The position numbers and the translations under genes are program-made. The notes below the pieces were generated by a model. The model had not been told where the DNA came from and did not search any database. It saw only the letters and a program-made list of their open reading frames with translations. Positions 7,616-16,463 of a DNA stretch of 64,000 nucleotides are shown here, piece after piece. Within the stretch, counting starts at the first letter, position 1, and each line of letters opens with the position of its first letter. Origin of the DNA: Curtobacterium sp. MMLR14_010 (GTDB lineage Bacteria; Actinomycetota; Actinomycetes; Actinomycetales; Microbacteriaceae); the NCBI RefSeq assembly GCF_001865015.1, contig NZ_MJGV01000068.1, positions 182,162 through 246,161 of the forward strand. Reading direction: 5' to 3'.

Positions 7616-8635
7616 TCAGCGTCGGGCGACGCTCGCGCGCTCGACGATCCGGTGCGGGATCACGACGGTCGACGGGGGAGCGTCGCGGTCTGCGATCCGC
7701 GCGGTCAGCAGGTCGAGCGCGGCGTCCGCGAAGGCCCGCCGGTCGAACGACACCGTCGTCAGCGCGGGGATCGCGAACGCGGCTCCGTCGACGTCGTCGA
7801 ACCCGACGACGCTGACCTGGTCCGGCACACGGATGCCCCGCGCGGCGAGGACGTGCAGGACGCCGAACGCGATCGAGTCCGTGAACGCGAAGACCGCGTC
7901 CGGGAGCGGGTGCGTGTCCAACCACGCGCCGAAGGCCCCGGCTGCGTCGGCCGTCGACCACCCGGGCAGCGGTACCCGGAGCGTCGGGTCGGGGGTGAGG
8001 CCGGCGTCGTGGAGGGCGGCCTCGTGTCCGGCGACCCGACGTTCGCTCGTCGCGGTGACCTGGGCACCGTCCGCGGTGGGCTCCGGGGCGCCGACCACCG
8101 CGATGCGCCGGTGTCCGTGGTCGAGCAGGTAGGTCGTGACCTCGTGTGCGGCGGCGCTGCTGTCGACGTGGACCTGGTCGACGTGCTCCGGCTCGACCTC
8201 GCCGATGACCACCGTCGGGGGCAGCCCAGCGGTCGACGCCAGCACGCTCGCGCTGAGCGACACCGGGTTGAGGACGAGCCCGTCCACCAGGTGCGCCCGG
8301 GCGCGGGACACGAGCTGGCGTTCCCGCTCGGGGTCGGCGGCGGTCTGGTCGAGCTGGACGACCCAGTCACGGTCGCGGGCGAGCTCCACGAACCACCGGG
8401 CGAGTTCGGCGGAGTACGCACTGCTCATCTCGGGCAGCGTCAGCGCGATCGCACCCGATCGGCCGTTGCGCAACCCGCGGGCGGACAGGTTCGGGACGTA
8501 GTCGAGCTGCGCCAGCGCCTGTTCGACGCGCTCGCGGGTGTCGGGCCGGACGACCACGCCGCCGTTGATGACGTTGGAGACGGTCTTCGGGGAGACCCCG
8601 GCGAGGGCCGCCACGTCCCGCACGGTCGCTCGCAT
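7616..8635 (-). CDS. LacI-family transcriptional regulator
   Basis: A 339-residue repressor with an N-terminal helix-turn-helix (RDVAALAGVSPKTVSNVIN at about 6-24), a hinge helix, and a periplasmic-binding-protein-like sugar domain. It is transcribed divergently from the DUF1537 kinase at 8743, the usual placement for a regulator of the neighbouring catabolic genes. The ATG at 8635 matches the family start, and TACGGT on the minus strand (8643-8648) lies seven bases upstream, giving a leaderless message. Its ligand is probably a sugar acid or phosphorylated intermediate of the adjacent pathway (inference). Confidence 0.9.
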   Translation of the reverse strand: MRATVRDVAALAGVSPKTVSNVINGGVVVRPDTRERVEQALAQLDYVPNLSARGLRNGRSGAIALTLPEMSSAYSAELARWFVELARDRDWVVQLDQTAADPERERQLVSRARAHLVDGLVLNPVSLSASVLASTAGLPPTVVIGEVEPEHVDQVHVDSSAAAHEVTTYLLDHGHRRIAVVGAPEPTADGAQVTATSERRVAGHEAALHDAGLTPDPTLRVPLPGWSTADAAGAFGAWLDTHPLPDAVFAFTDSIAFGVLHVLAARGIRVPDQVSVVGFDDVDGAAFAIPALTTVSFDRRAFADAALDLLTARIADRDAPPSTVVIPHRIVERASVARR

Positions 8636-8742
8636 GGGAGCAACCGTAGCGCGGCGGGGGTCAGGGGCGGCGGTACCGGTGGCCGTACATGACATCGGGC
8701 ACCGGGACCGACGCCTACCGTGGTCCGCGGAGGAACCGACCG

Positions 8743-10200
8743 ATGAAGCCCAGCTCCCTGCCCGCCACCACCGCCCCCGTCGACGTCGCCGTGCTCAGTG
8801 CGGCCGTCGCCGCGTCGAACCGTCGCGTGGTCGTGATCGACGACGACCCGACCGGCAGTCAGAGCGTCGCCGACCTGCCGATCATCACGACGTGGGAGGA
8901 CGAGGACGTCCGCTGGGCGTTCGACCAGGACGCCGTCGGCTTCTTCGTCCTCGCGAACACGAGGAGCCTCCGCCCCGACGCTGCTGCCGCGGTCATCGCC
9001 GACGTCCACGACCGCGTCGTCGCGGTCGCCGACGAACGAGGCGAGGAGGTCGTGCTCATCAGCCGCGGCGACTCGACGCTCCGCGGGCACTTCCCGCTCG
9101 AGACCGACGTCCTGGCGCGCCGCGGAGCGGATCGCGGGCGTGCCGTCGACGCGGTACTGCTCGTCCCGGCCTACCCGGACGCCGGTCGGATCACCGTGGA
9201 CTCGGTGCACTACCTCGCGACCGCTGACGATTGGACGCCCGTCGGGGACTCGGAGTTCGCACGTGACGCGAGCTTCGGGTACCGCGCGTCCGCCCTCCCC
9301 GAGTGGGTCGCCGAGAAGACGGAGGGTCGGGTCGCCGCGTCCGACGTCGTGCGCCTGACCCTCGATCTCATCCGCACCGGGGGCCCGACCGCCGTCGCCG
9401 AGGCGTTGCTCGCATGTCGCGACGGTCGCGTCGCCGTGGCGGACGCGGTCGACGAGGACGACCTGCGCGTGGTCGCGCTCGGGGCGCTCGCCGCCGAGGC
9501 CGACGGCCTGCGCGTGGTCTACCGCAGCGGACCGTCGTTCGTCCGGGCACGCTGCGGTCAGGAGGCTCGTGGTCCGCTCTCCGACACCGCCCTGACCGAC
9601 GCGTTCGTCGACGCGCCCTCCGGGCACGGCCTCGTCGCGGTCGGCTCGCACGTCGGCCTCACCGGACGGCAGCTCGACCGTCTCGTCGCCGAGCGCCCCG
9701 TCGTGCAGGTCGAGATCGACCTCGAACGGTGCCTGGCGTCCGAGGAGGGCTTCCAGGAGGTCGTGGAGGAGAGCGCCCGCCGCGCTGCCGACGAGCTGGC
9801 CGGTTCCGACGTGGTCGTGATGACCAGCAGGACGCTGATCCGGGGGACCGACGCCGAGGACAGCCTCCGGGTCTCCCGCGTCGCGTCCGAGTCGCTCGTC
9901 GCCGTCGTCCGCGCCGTGGTCGCTCGTCGACGTCCGTCGTTCCTCGTGGCGAAGGGCGGGATCACGTCCAACGACCTCGCGACGAAGGCCCTGACGATCG
10001 ACCGGGCCTGGACGCTCGGGACGATGCTGCCTGGGATCGTCTCCCTCTGGGTCGCCGCGGACGGGCCGAACGCCGGCGTGCCCTACGTGGTGTTCCCCGG
10101 GAACGTCGGCGGCGACGACGCGCTCGCCGCCGTGGTGACCTGCGTCGCCACGGCAGCCGCGGAGGTCGGCGTGTCCGGGGCGGCGAGCCCGGCCCTGTAG
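8743..10200 (+). CDS. Four-carbon acid sugar kinase family protein (DUF1537; D-threonate/D-erythronate kinase-like)
   Basis: A 485-residue kinase of the DUF1537 family. The N-terminal signature VIDDDPTGSQ lies at 31-40, and ISRGDSTLRGHFPLE near 105-119 is characteristic. The C-terminal nucleotide-binding part contains VVAKGGITSNDLATKAL-like sequence (about 403-419) and VVFPGNVGGDDAL near the end. Family members phosphorylate four-carbon sugar acids at O4. With a PdxA homologue downstream the expected product is a 4-phospho-threonate or -erythronate. GGAGG sits just before the ATG at 8743; an earlier in-frame ATG at 8689 has no such site. Confidence 0.88.
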   Translation: MKPSSLPATTAPVDVAVLSAAVAASNRRVVVIDDDPTGSQSVADLPIITTWEDEDVRWAFDQDAVGFFVLANTRSLRPDAAAAVIADVHDRVVAVADERGEEVVLISRGDSTLRGHFPLETDVLARRGADRGRAVDAVLLVPAYPDAGRITVDSVHYLATADDWTPVGDSEFARDASFGYRASALPEWVAEKTEGRVAASDVVRLTLDLIRTGGPTAVAEALLACRDGRVAVADAVDEDDLRVVALGALAAEADGLRVVYRSGPSFVRARCGQEARGPLSDTALTDAFVDAPSGHGLVAVGSHVGLTGRQLDRLVAERPVVQVEIDLERCLASEEGFQEVVEESARRAADELAGSDVVVMTSRTLIRGTDAEDSLRVSRVASESLVAVVRAVVARRRPSFLVAKGGITSNDLATKALTIDRAWTLGTMLPGIVSLWVAADGPNAGVPYVVFPGNVGGDDALAAVVTCVATAAAEVGVSGAASPAL

Positions 10201-10223
10201 GAAACGGGAGCGCCGGGCGCCCT

Positions 10224-10250
10224 GTGGATCATTCCGTATAGGATCGTCCG
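10224..10250. promoter_or_regulatory. Possible GntR operator and promoter upstream of gntR
   Basis: ATTCC-GTAT-AGGAT at 10231-10244 is an imperfect inverted repeat overlapping a TATAGGAT -10-like stretch just before the GntR-family gene. It resembles the clearer palindrome at 11002-11015 but its half-sites are spaced one base wider. Confidence 0.45.
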
Positions 10251-10270
10251 ACCGACCACCGGAGGCCACC

Positions 10271-10951
10271 ATGACCGACCAGCAGGACGCCAGCCTCCGG
10301 ACGTCGCTGTCCGACCGCGTGTACGACGCGCTCATCGACCAGCTCATGGACGGGGTGCTGCACCCGGAACAGCAGCTCGGGATCGACGCGTTGGCACGGA
10401 CGCTCGAGGTGTCGCAGACCCCGGTCCGCGAGGCCCTCGCCCGCCTCGAGTCGACCGGGCTCGTCCGTCGCGAGGCGCTCCGGGGGTACCGGGTCGCCCC
10501 GCTCTCCACCGACCGGGAGCTCGACGACCTGATGACCGCCAGGGCCGTGGTCGAACCGGCCTGCACCTGGCACGCGACGTTGCAGGCGCCGGAGGCCACC
10601 TTCGACCTGCTCGCGACGAGCGTCGAAGCGATGCGGACCATCCCGCACGGCCCGGACGACCACGACGTGCGCGCCTACTGGCAGGCCGACGAGCGGTTCC
10701 ACCAGCTCATCGTCGACGCGGCGGACAACGGCTTCCTGCGGGACGCCCACCGAGCGATGGGCGGGACGGTCCAGCGGTTCCGGCTGTTCTCCGAGCGCGG
10801 GGTGACCGACGCCGACGCGGCGGTCCACGAGCACACGGCGGTCCTCGACGCGATGCGTCGTCGTGACGCCGACGGCGCCGAGGAGGCGATGCGACGACAC
10901 CTCCTCGCCGTGAAGGCCCGCGCCCGACGTGACCGTCAGACGCTGTCCTGA
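10271..10951 (+). CDS. GntR-family regulator, FadR/FCD subfamily
   Basis: A 226-residue regulator. The N-terminal winged helix contains LARTLEVSQTPVREALARLE near 42-61, and the C-terminal FCD domain carries Asp/His metal-binding positions (RAVVEPACTWHA; ADERFHQLIVDAA; VHEHTAVLDAM). GGAGG precedes the ATG. It sits between the DUF1537 kinase and the pdxA-like gene, so the locus has two regulators, LacI and GntR. FCD proteins commonly sense sugar acids. Palindromes in front of this gene and of pdxA suggest autoregulation and control of the downstream pdxA-MFS-lactonase genes. Confidence 0.9.
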   Translation: MTDQQDASLRTSLSDRVYDALIDQLMDGVLHPEQQLGIDALARTLEVSQTPVREALARLESTGLVRREALRGYRVAPLSTDRELDDLMTARAVVEPACTWHATLQAPEATFDLLATSVEAMRTIPHGPDDHDVRAYWQADERFHQLIVDAADNGFLRDAHRAMGGTVQRFRLFSERGVTDADAAVHEHTAVLDAMRRRDADGAEEAMRRHLLAVKARARRDRQTLS

Positions 10952-11001
10952 CCAAGAAACGCTGACTCCGCCGCCGTCCTCGCCGCCGAGCGCTGATCGT
11001 G

Positions 11002-11015
11002 TATCCTACAGGATA
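11002..11015. promoter_or_regulatory. GntR-type operator upstream of the pdxA-like gene
   Basis: TATCCT-AC-AGGATA is a 14-bp inverted repeat with perfect six-base arms, 51 bp before the pdxA-like start. The size and form fit FadR-subfamily operators. It also contains -10-like sequence, so bound protein would block initiation. Confidence 0.6.
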
Positions 11016-11066
11016 TTCACGCAACGCTGCGGGTGCTGAGGCCTGCGGCACGGAAGGACCAGCAGC

Positions 11067-12053
11067 ATGTCGCAGCACCGCCCCCGCATCGCCCTCACCC
11101 TCGGAGACCCCGCTGGGATCGGACCGGAGCTCATCGCCCGCGTGCTGTCCCGCCCTGGTGTGCTCGACGACAACGACGTCACCCTGCTCGCGGACCGCGC
11201 CGAGGTCGACCAGGCCTTCGCGGACGCGCGGCTCCCGGTCGTCCAGATGAGCGCAGAGCCCCGCGCCGGCGCCGTCACCCTGCTCGACGACGCCAGCGCG
11301 CCGACCACCCGGATCCCGGTCCGCGAGGTCAGTCAGGCGGCCGGGGAGCGTGCGATGCACCAGCTGCGCCGAGCGGTCGACCTCGCCCGCGAGGGACGCG
11401 TGGGTGCGATCGTCTTCGCACCGTTGAACAAGACCAGCCTGCACCTCGCCGGCATGCAGGAGGAGGACGAGCTCCGCTGGTTCGCGAAGGAACTCGGTCA
11501 CCAGGGCACCACGTCGGAGCTCAACGTGCTCGACGGGCTCTGGACGGCCAGGGTCACCTCGCACATCCCGATCAGTGCCGTCGCGGCCCGCATCACCCCG
11601 GAGTCGGTGCGCGCGACCATCCGGCTGCTGCACGACGTGCTCCGCGACGCGGGCATCGAGCCGCGCCTCGGCGTCTGCGCCCTGAACCCGCACGCGGGCG
11701 AGAACGGGAACTTCGGGCGCGAGGAGATCGACGCCATCGCACCGGGAGTGCAGGCGGCGGCCGGCGAGGGCATCGACGTCCGCGGCCCCTTCCCGTCCGA
11801 CACGATCTTCCTGGCAGCGCGTCGTGGCGACTTCAACGGCGTCGTCACGATGTACCACGACCAAGGTCAGATCGCGATGAAGCTCATCGGCTTCAGCGGC
11901 GCGGTCACGATCCAGGGCGGCCTGCCGGTCAGCATCGCGACGCCGGCGCACGGCACGGCCTTCGAGATCGTCGGGCAGGGCAAGGCGGACCCGACCTCGA
12001 CGGCGAACGCGTTCGACATCGCCGCAGCGGTCGCCGGCCGCCAGGGTGCCTGA
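11067..12053 (+). CDS. pdxA2: PdxA-family phospho-sugar-acid dehydrogenase (PdxA2-like)
   Basis: A 328-residue member of the 4-hydroxythreonine-4-phosphate dehydrogenase family. It starts with TLGDPAGIGPEL (11-22), has FAPLNKTSLHLAG near 113-125, and keeps the metal-binding histidines in YHDQGQIAMK and PAHGTAFEI. A GAAGGA ribosome site precedes the ATG. Its place after a DUF1537 kinase argues against a vitamin B6 role. PdxA2 enzymes oxidise 4-phospho-D-threonate or -erythronate at C3, and spontaneous decarboxylation gives dihydroxyacetone phosphate. The choice between the two epimers cannot be made from sequence. Confidence 0.85.
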   Translation: MSQHRPRIALTLGDPAGIGPELIARVLSRPGVLDDNDVTLLADRAEVDQAFADARLPVVQMSAEPRAGAVTLLDDASAPTTRIPVREVSQAAGERAMHQLRRAVDLAREGRVGAIVFAPLNKTSLHLAGMQEEDELRWFAKELGHQGTTSELNVLDGLWTARVTSHIPISAVAARITPESVRATIRLLHDVLRDAGIEPRLGVCALNPHAGENGNFGREEIDAIAPGVQAAAGEGIDVRGPFPSDTIFLAARRGDFNGVVTMYHDQGQIAMKLIGFSGAVTIQGGLPVSIATPAHGTAFEIVGQGKADPTSTANAFDIAAAVAGRQGA

Positions 12054-12153
12054 GCCGGGCCCACCGCCGCACCACAGCGCCGCCGCACCACGCACCGCCG
12101 CACCACCACCACCCCATTCCTGGACGACGTAGTACCGAGGATCGAGAACAACG

Positions 12154-13500
12154 GTGACCAACCACGAACGGCCCGCACGGCCAGACCCCACGACGATGCC
12201 CGCGACCCGCTCCAGGGTCCGCCTGGGGGTGTTCGGGATCCTCTGGGTCCTGGTGCTCCTGAACTTCGTCGACCGATCGGCGCTGTCGATCTCCCTGCCC
12301 TTCATCAGCGAGGACTTCGAGCTCTCGCCCGCCGTCAACGGCTGGGTGCTCGGTTCGTTCTTCTGGACCTACCTGCTGTTCCAGATCCCCGGCGGGTGGC
12401 TGCTCGACCGCATCGGCGCGCGCAAGGTCGTGTTGTGGGCGGCAGGCCTCTGGGGGCTGTTCCAGGTCCTCGGCGGCATCGCGACCGGCGGGATCATGCT
12501 CGTCGCTTCCCGCCTGGGCATGGGCGCCTCCGAGGCGCCCGTCTACCCGGCGGGCTCGAAGCTGAACTCGAAGTGGCTGCCCTCGAAGGAGCGGGCCCGC
12601 GGAGCGACCTTCATCGACGCGGCCAGCCCGTTCGGCAGCGCCGTCGGCGGACTCATCATCACCGGGTTGATCGGCCTGTCCGGCAGCTGGCGGTGGTCGT
12701 TCGTCATCACGGGTGTGATCACGGTGCTCGTCTCGGTGCTCTACTACGTGTACGTCCGGGACGACCCCGAGAAGCACCCGAAGACGAACCAGGCCGAGCT
12801 CGACTACATCCACGGTGACGACCCGGTCACGCAGGAGACGGAGCAGGGTGCGCTCCCCGCCGTCTCCGACTACGCCCGGTCGTCGTCCTTCTGGGCGATG
12901 TGGCTCGGCCGGCTCGGTTGGGCGACGGTCTGGTGGGGGATCATCTCCTGGTCGCCGTCCTACCTGTCGAACGCCCTGCACTTCGACCTGGCCGGCCTCG
13001 GCTGGGGCACGTTCTTCATCTACGGCATGGGTGTGCTCGGTCAGGTCGTGTCGGGCTTCGCCACCGACCGGCTCCGCGCCAGGACCACGAACTACAACCG
13101 CGCGATGAAGCTCGTCCTCGCGGTCTCCGGCGTCGGCACCGTCGCGTCGATCCTCGTGCTCCCGACGGTGTCGACCGGCTACGCGGCCCTCGTCGCCCTC
13201 GCCCTCGCGGTCTTCTTCAACCAGTTCGGCGGCGTCTACTGGGCCATCCCGTCGTGGCTGTCGCCGCGGTCGCAGGTCGGCCGGGTCGGGTCCGTCATGA
13301 ACGTGGCGTCGAGCCTCGGTGGCGCGATCGCCCCCGTGGTGATGGGCTACGCGATCGGGGCCTCCGGGGGCGGGTACGCCGGGGCGTTCCTGTTCCTCGC
13401 CATCGCCGGCGTGGTCTACCTCGCGGGGTCGATGTTCATCGACTTCAACCGCCCGCTCGCCACGCGCCGGGTCCTCGAGCCCGCGGTCCAGGGTCGCTGA
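12154..13500 (+). CDS. MFS transporter, anion:cation symporter (ACS) type
   Basis: A 448-residue, twelve-helix carrier. NFVDRSALSISLPF near 30-43 matches the first-helix signature of ACS-family carriers for hexonates, galactonate and glucarate, and GGWLLDRIGARK near 84-95 is the MFS A-motif. It starts with GTG preceded by GAGGA. Genomic position, after the pdxA-like gene and before a lactonase-like gene, suggests that it imports the four-carbon sugar acid or its lactone. The stop codon and next start are two bases apart, so the genes are probably co-transcribed. Confidence 0.88.
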   Translation: MTNHERPARPDPTTMPATRSRVRLGVFGILWVLVLLNFVDRSALSISLPFISEDFELSPAVNGWVLGSFFWTYLLFQIPGGWLLDRIGARKVVLWAAGLWGLFQVLGGIATGGIMLVASRLGMGASEAPVYPAGSKLNSKWLPSKERARGATFIDAASPFGSAVGGLIITGLIGLSGSWRWSFVITGVITVLVSVLYYVYVRDDPEKHPKTNQAELDYIHGDDPVTQETEQGALPAVSDYARSSSFWAMWLGRLGWATVWWGIISWSPSYLSNALHFDLAGLGWGTFFIYGMGVLGQVVSGFATDRLRARTTNYNRAMKLVLAVSGVGTVASILVLPTVSTGYAALVALALAVFFNQFGGVYWAIPSWLSPRSQVGRVGSVMNVASSLGGAIAPVVMGYAIGASGGGYAGAFLFLAIAGVVYLAGSMFIDFNRPLATRRVLEPAVQGR

Positions 13501-13502
13501 CG

Positions 13503-14423
13503 GTGGCCGACTACACCGGTCCGGTCGTCGACGCGCACCACCACGTCTGGCGGCCGTCCGAGGGTCGGCAGCCCTGGTTGCGACCGGGCGTGCGGATCCC
13601 GTTCCGGTACGGCGACTACGAGTCGATCAAGCGCGACTACCTGCCGCCGGACCTCCGTCGTGACGCGGCGGGCATCGACCTCGTCGGCTCCGTCTCGATG
13701 GAGACCGAGTGGGAGGACGACGACCCGGTGGGTGAGATGCTCTGGACGGCCGCGGTGTCGGACGAGCACGGGCTGCCGACGGCGTCCGTGGCGCACGCCC
13801 TCCTCGACGACCCCGGGGTGGAGTCCGTGCTCGAGCAGCTGTCGGCACTGCCGCGCGTCCGCGGTGTCCGGCACAAGCCCGGTGGTGCGACCGAGCCCGC
13901 GGCCGCGACCACCGACCGCGGACTCCTCGCTGACCCGCAGTGGCAGCGGGGGTTCGCGCTCCTGCACCGGTACGGCCTGGACTTCGACCTACAGGTCCCC
14001 TGGTGGCACCTGCCCGAGGCGGCGCGCCTCGCTGCCCGACACCCCGAGACGACGGTCGTCGTCGACCACGCCGGCCTCCCCGCCGACCGCTCGGCCGCGG
14101 GGCTCGCCGCGTGGCGGGACGCCCTCCGGGTCATCGCCCGAGAGGACAACGTCGTGCTCAAGGTCTCGGGGATCGGTGTGCCCGGCGAACCCTGGACGGC
14201 TGAGCGGAACCGGGGGATCGTGACCGACGCGGCCGAGGTCTTCGGCGCCGACCGGATCATGTTCGCCAGCAACTTCCCCGTCGACGGCCTGGTCGCGACG
14301 TACCAGCAGATCCACCGCGGGTTCCTGGCGATCACACGCGACTGGTCCCCGTCGGAGCAGGCCGCCGCGTTCGCCGTCAACGCCGTCCGCACCTACCGAT
14401 TGCCGCCCTCGATCCTCGGGTGA
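13503..14423 (+). CDS. Amidohydrolase-family lactonase-like metallohydrolase
   Basis: A 306-residue TIM-barrel hydrolase (PF04909 type). The N-terminal metal motif DAHHHVWRP is at 10-18, a barrel His lies in VVDHAGLP near 182-189, and the C-terminal catalytic Asp in SNFPVDG near 259-265. This matches L-rhamnono- and fucono-lactonase-like enzymes that open sugar-acid lactones. It starts with GTG two bases after the MFS stop. In context it would hydrolyse an imported or internally formed lactone to the free acid for the DUF1537 kinase; that assignment is inference. Confidence 0.82.
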   Translation: MADYTGPVVDAHHHVWRPSEGRQPWLRPGVRIPFRYGDYESIKRDYLPPDLRRDAAGIDLVGSVSMETEWEDDDPVGEMLWTAAVSDEHGLPTASVAHALLDDPGVESVLEQLSALPRVRGVRHKPGGATEPAAATTDRGLLADPQWQRGFALLHRYGLDFDLQVPWWHLPEAARLAARHPETTVVVDHAGLPADRSAAGLAAWRDALRVIAREDNVVLKVSGIGVPGEPWTAERNRGIVTDAAEVFGADRIMFASNFPVDGLVATYQQIHRGFLAITRDWSPSEQAAAFAVNAVRTYRLPPSILG

Positions 14424-14453
14424 GCGGTCACTGGACCGCGCCAACGCGTTACA

Positions 14454-14482
14454 ACGATGGAACATCGTGGCAACGGGTTGCC
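14454..14482. promoter_or_regulatory. Two adjacent palindromic operators before the ABC importer
   Basis: ACGATG-GAA-CATCGT (14454-14468) is followed directly by GGCAAC-GG-GTTGCC (14469-14482), and a further GTTGCC half lies at 14488-14493. The second palindrome resembles LacI-family operators. They lie about 57 bp before the first permease start, so regulation by the LacI protein at 7616 or an unlinked regulator is plausible. Confidence 0.6.
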
Positions 14483-14538
14483 AACCAGTTGCCCCACCCG
14501 ACAGGGTCGCCTCAGGAATCCAACGGAGGAGGCCCGGA

Positions 14539-15537
14539 GTGACGAAGCTCGACGACCGCGTGCGCCGCACGGCAGGGACGACCGCTGGGACGACATCGCC
14601 ACCCCGCGCACCGGCACGACGGAGCACGTGGGAGCGCATCCGCCGCGACCGGGTCCTGCTGCTGATGGGGCTGCCGGGCGTCGCGCTCCTGCTCGGCTTC
14701 CACTACCTGCCGCTCCTCGGCAACCTCATCGCCTTCCAGGAGTACCTGCCGTTCGTGCCCCTGGGGCGCAGCCCGTGGGTCGGGTTCGAGAACTTCGCGG
14801 TGATCGTCAACGGGGACCCGGAGTTCCTCGGCGCACTGCGGAACACGCTCGTCATCACCCTCGTGCAGGTCGTGTTCGTGTTCCCGGCGCCGATCGTCCT
14901 CGCGATCATGCTCAACTCGCTGCTGTCCGAGCGGATCAAGCAGGTCGTGCAGTCGGTGCTCTACCTGCCGCACTTCCTGTCGTGGGTGATCGTCGTCGCG
15001 GTGTTCCAGCAGATCCTCGGCGGCTCCGGCCTGGTGAACAACGCCATCCGGGCCGCCGGTGGTGACGCGATCGACTTCCTCGGCAACCCGAACGGCTTCA
15101 TCGCGCTGCTGACCAGCCAGGTGATCTGGAAGGACACCGGCTGGGCGACGATCCTGTTCCTGGCCGTGCTCTCGCAGATCGACTCGAGCCTGTACGAGGC
15201 CGCGCGGATGGACGGCGCCAGTCGGTGGCGGCAGCTCTGGCACGTGACCCTGCCCGGCATGCGGGGGATCATCATCCTCCTGCTCATCCTCCGACTGGGG
15301 GACTCCCTCACCGTCGGGTTCGAGCAGATCCTCCTCCAACAGGCCGCCGTCGGACGGTCCGCGAGCGAGGTCCTCGACACCTACGTCTACAACAACGGTG
15401 TGCTCGGCGGGCAGTGGGGCGTCGCCGCCGCCGTCGGTCTCGTCAAGGGCGTCGTCGGGGTGCTGCTCGTCCTCGGTGCCAACAAGCTCGCGCACGTCTT
15501 CGGCGAAGCGGGCGTCTACCAGAAGGAGTCCCGATGA
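14539..15537 (+). CDS. ABC sugar transporter permease, LplB/YteP-like
   Basis: A 332-residue permease with six predicted membrane helices after a Thr/Arg-rich cytoplasmic start. The ATPase-contacting EAA loop reads EAARMDGASRWRQLW, and HYLPLLGNLIAFQEY after helix 1 is typical of the LplB/YteP group that imports oligosaccharides from complex polysaccharides. The GTG start has GGAGGAGG a few bases upstream; an earlier in-frame ATG would lie inside the operator region. The gene overlaps the second permease by ATGA. No ATPase gene is present, as is common for this class, which uses a shared MsmX-like ATPase. Confidence 0.9.
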   Translation: MTKLDDRVRRTAGTTAGTTSPPRAPARRSTWERIRRDRVLLLMGLPGVALLLGFHYLPLLGNLIAFQEYLPFVPLGRSPWVGFENFAVIVNGDPEFLGALRNTLVITLVQVVFVFPAPIVLAIMLNSLLSERIKQVVQSVLYLPHFLSWVIVVAVFQQILGGSGLVNNAIRAAGGDAIDFLGNPNGFIALLTSQVIWKDTGWATILFLAVLSQIDSSLYEAARMDGASRWRQLWHVTLPGMRGIIILLLILRLGDSLTVGFEQILLQQAAVGRSASEVLDTYVYNNGVLGGQWGVAAAVGLVKGVVGVLLVLGANKLAHVFGEAGVYQKESR

Positions 15538-16460
15538 GCGCCACGCGCAGTGTCACCGTGCCGGCGGGGAAGGCCAGGAAGCACCGGCCGCTGGACGCGC
15601 CGCCGCTGCCGAGCCGGATGCTGACGGGCTTCGTCCTGCTCGTGATCTGCCTGGTCGTCCTGCTGCCGTTCCTCGGGATCGTCTCGACGAGCCTCGCGCC
15701 CTCGAGCCAGGTCAACGGCGCCGGCGGCTTCGTGCTGTGGCCGGAGGGGCTCGACCTCAGTGCCTACGAGAGCATCTTCGCCGGCGGCGTCGTCACCCGA
15801 GCGCTCCTGGTCAGCGTCGGCATCACCGTCGTCGGCACCCTCATCAGCCTGTTCGTCACCGCGATGCTCGCGTACGCGCTCAGTCGCCCGGGCTCCTACG
15901 GGCACGGTGTCGTGCTGAGCCTGGTGCTCGTCAGCCTGCTGTTCGCGCCGGGCCTCATCCCGAACTACCTCGTCGTCAAGCAGTTCGGCCTGCTCGACTC
16001 GTACTGGGCGCTCATCCTGCCGACCGCGCTCAGCGCCTTCAACGTGATCGTGATGCGCTCGTTCTTCATGGCGATCCCGCGGGAGCTCATCGAGAGCGCC
16101 CGGATCGACGGCGCCGGGGACTTCGGCGTCTTCCTGCGCATCGTGCTCCCGCTGTCCAAGGCCGTCCTCGCCGTGATCGGCCTGTTCTACGCGGTCGGCT
16201 ACTGGAACGCGTTCTTCAACGCGCTGCTCTACATCAACGACACCGCGAAGTGGCCGCTGCAGCTCGTGCTCAGGACGTACGTGATCAACAACGCCCAGCT
16301 CGGCGGGGCCGACCTCGGGACCAGCTCCGACGCCCTGCCCCCGCAGGCGTCGATCCAGATGGCGATCCTCGTCGTGTCGATCGTCCCGATCCTCGTCCTC
16401 TACCCGTTCCTCCAGCGACACTTTGCCAAGGGTGTCCTGACCGGTGCCGTGAAGGGCTGA
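15534..16460 (+). CDS. ABC sugar transporter permease, LplC/YtcP-like
   Basis: A 308-residue second permease, coupled to the first by an ATGA overlap. It has six hydrophobic segments, the sequence PNYLVVKQFGLLDSYWALIL before the coupling loop, and EAA-loop residues ELIESARIDGAGDFGVFL. The C-terminal part (QASIQMAILVVSIVPILVLY) matches the LplC group. It forms the membrane channel with the previous protein and receives substrate from the lipoprotein encoded next. The high-affinity substrate is not identifiable from the channel alone. Confidence 0.9.
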   Translation: MSATRSVTVPAGKARKHRPLDAPPLPSRMLTGFVLLVICLVVLLPFLGIVSTSLAPSSQVNGAGGFVLWPEGLDLSAYESIFAGGVVTRALLVSVGITVVGTLISLFVTAMLAYALSRPGSYGHGVVLSLVLVSLLFAPGLIPNYLVVKQFGLLDSYWALILPTALSAFNVIVMRSFFMAIPRELIESARIDGAGDFGVFLRIVLPLSKAVLAVIGLFYAVGYWNAFFNALLYINDTAKWPLQLVLRTYVINNAQLGGADLGTSSDALPPQASIQMAILVVSIVPILVLYPFLQRHFAKGVLTGAVKG

Positions 16461-16463
16461 CCC

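Noticed and set aside
8689..8742. Third TetR-type operator, because ATGACATCGGG also occurs at 8689
   Set aside because: It shares an 11-base string with the module 1 promoter but the paired TGATG half-site is absent, so it is probably chance.
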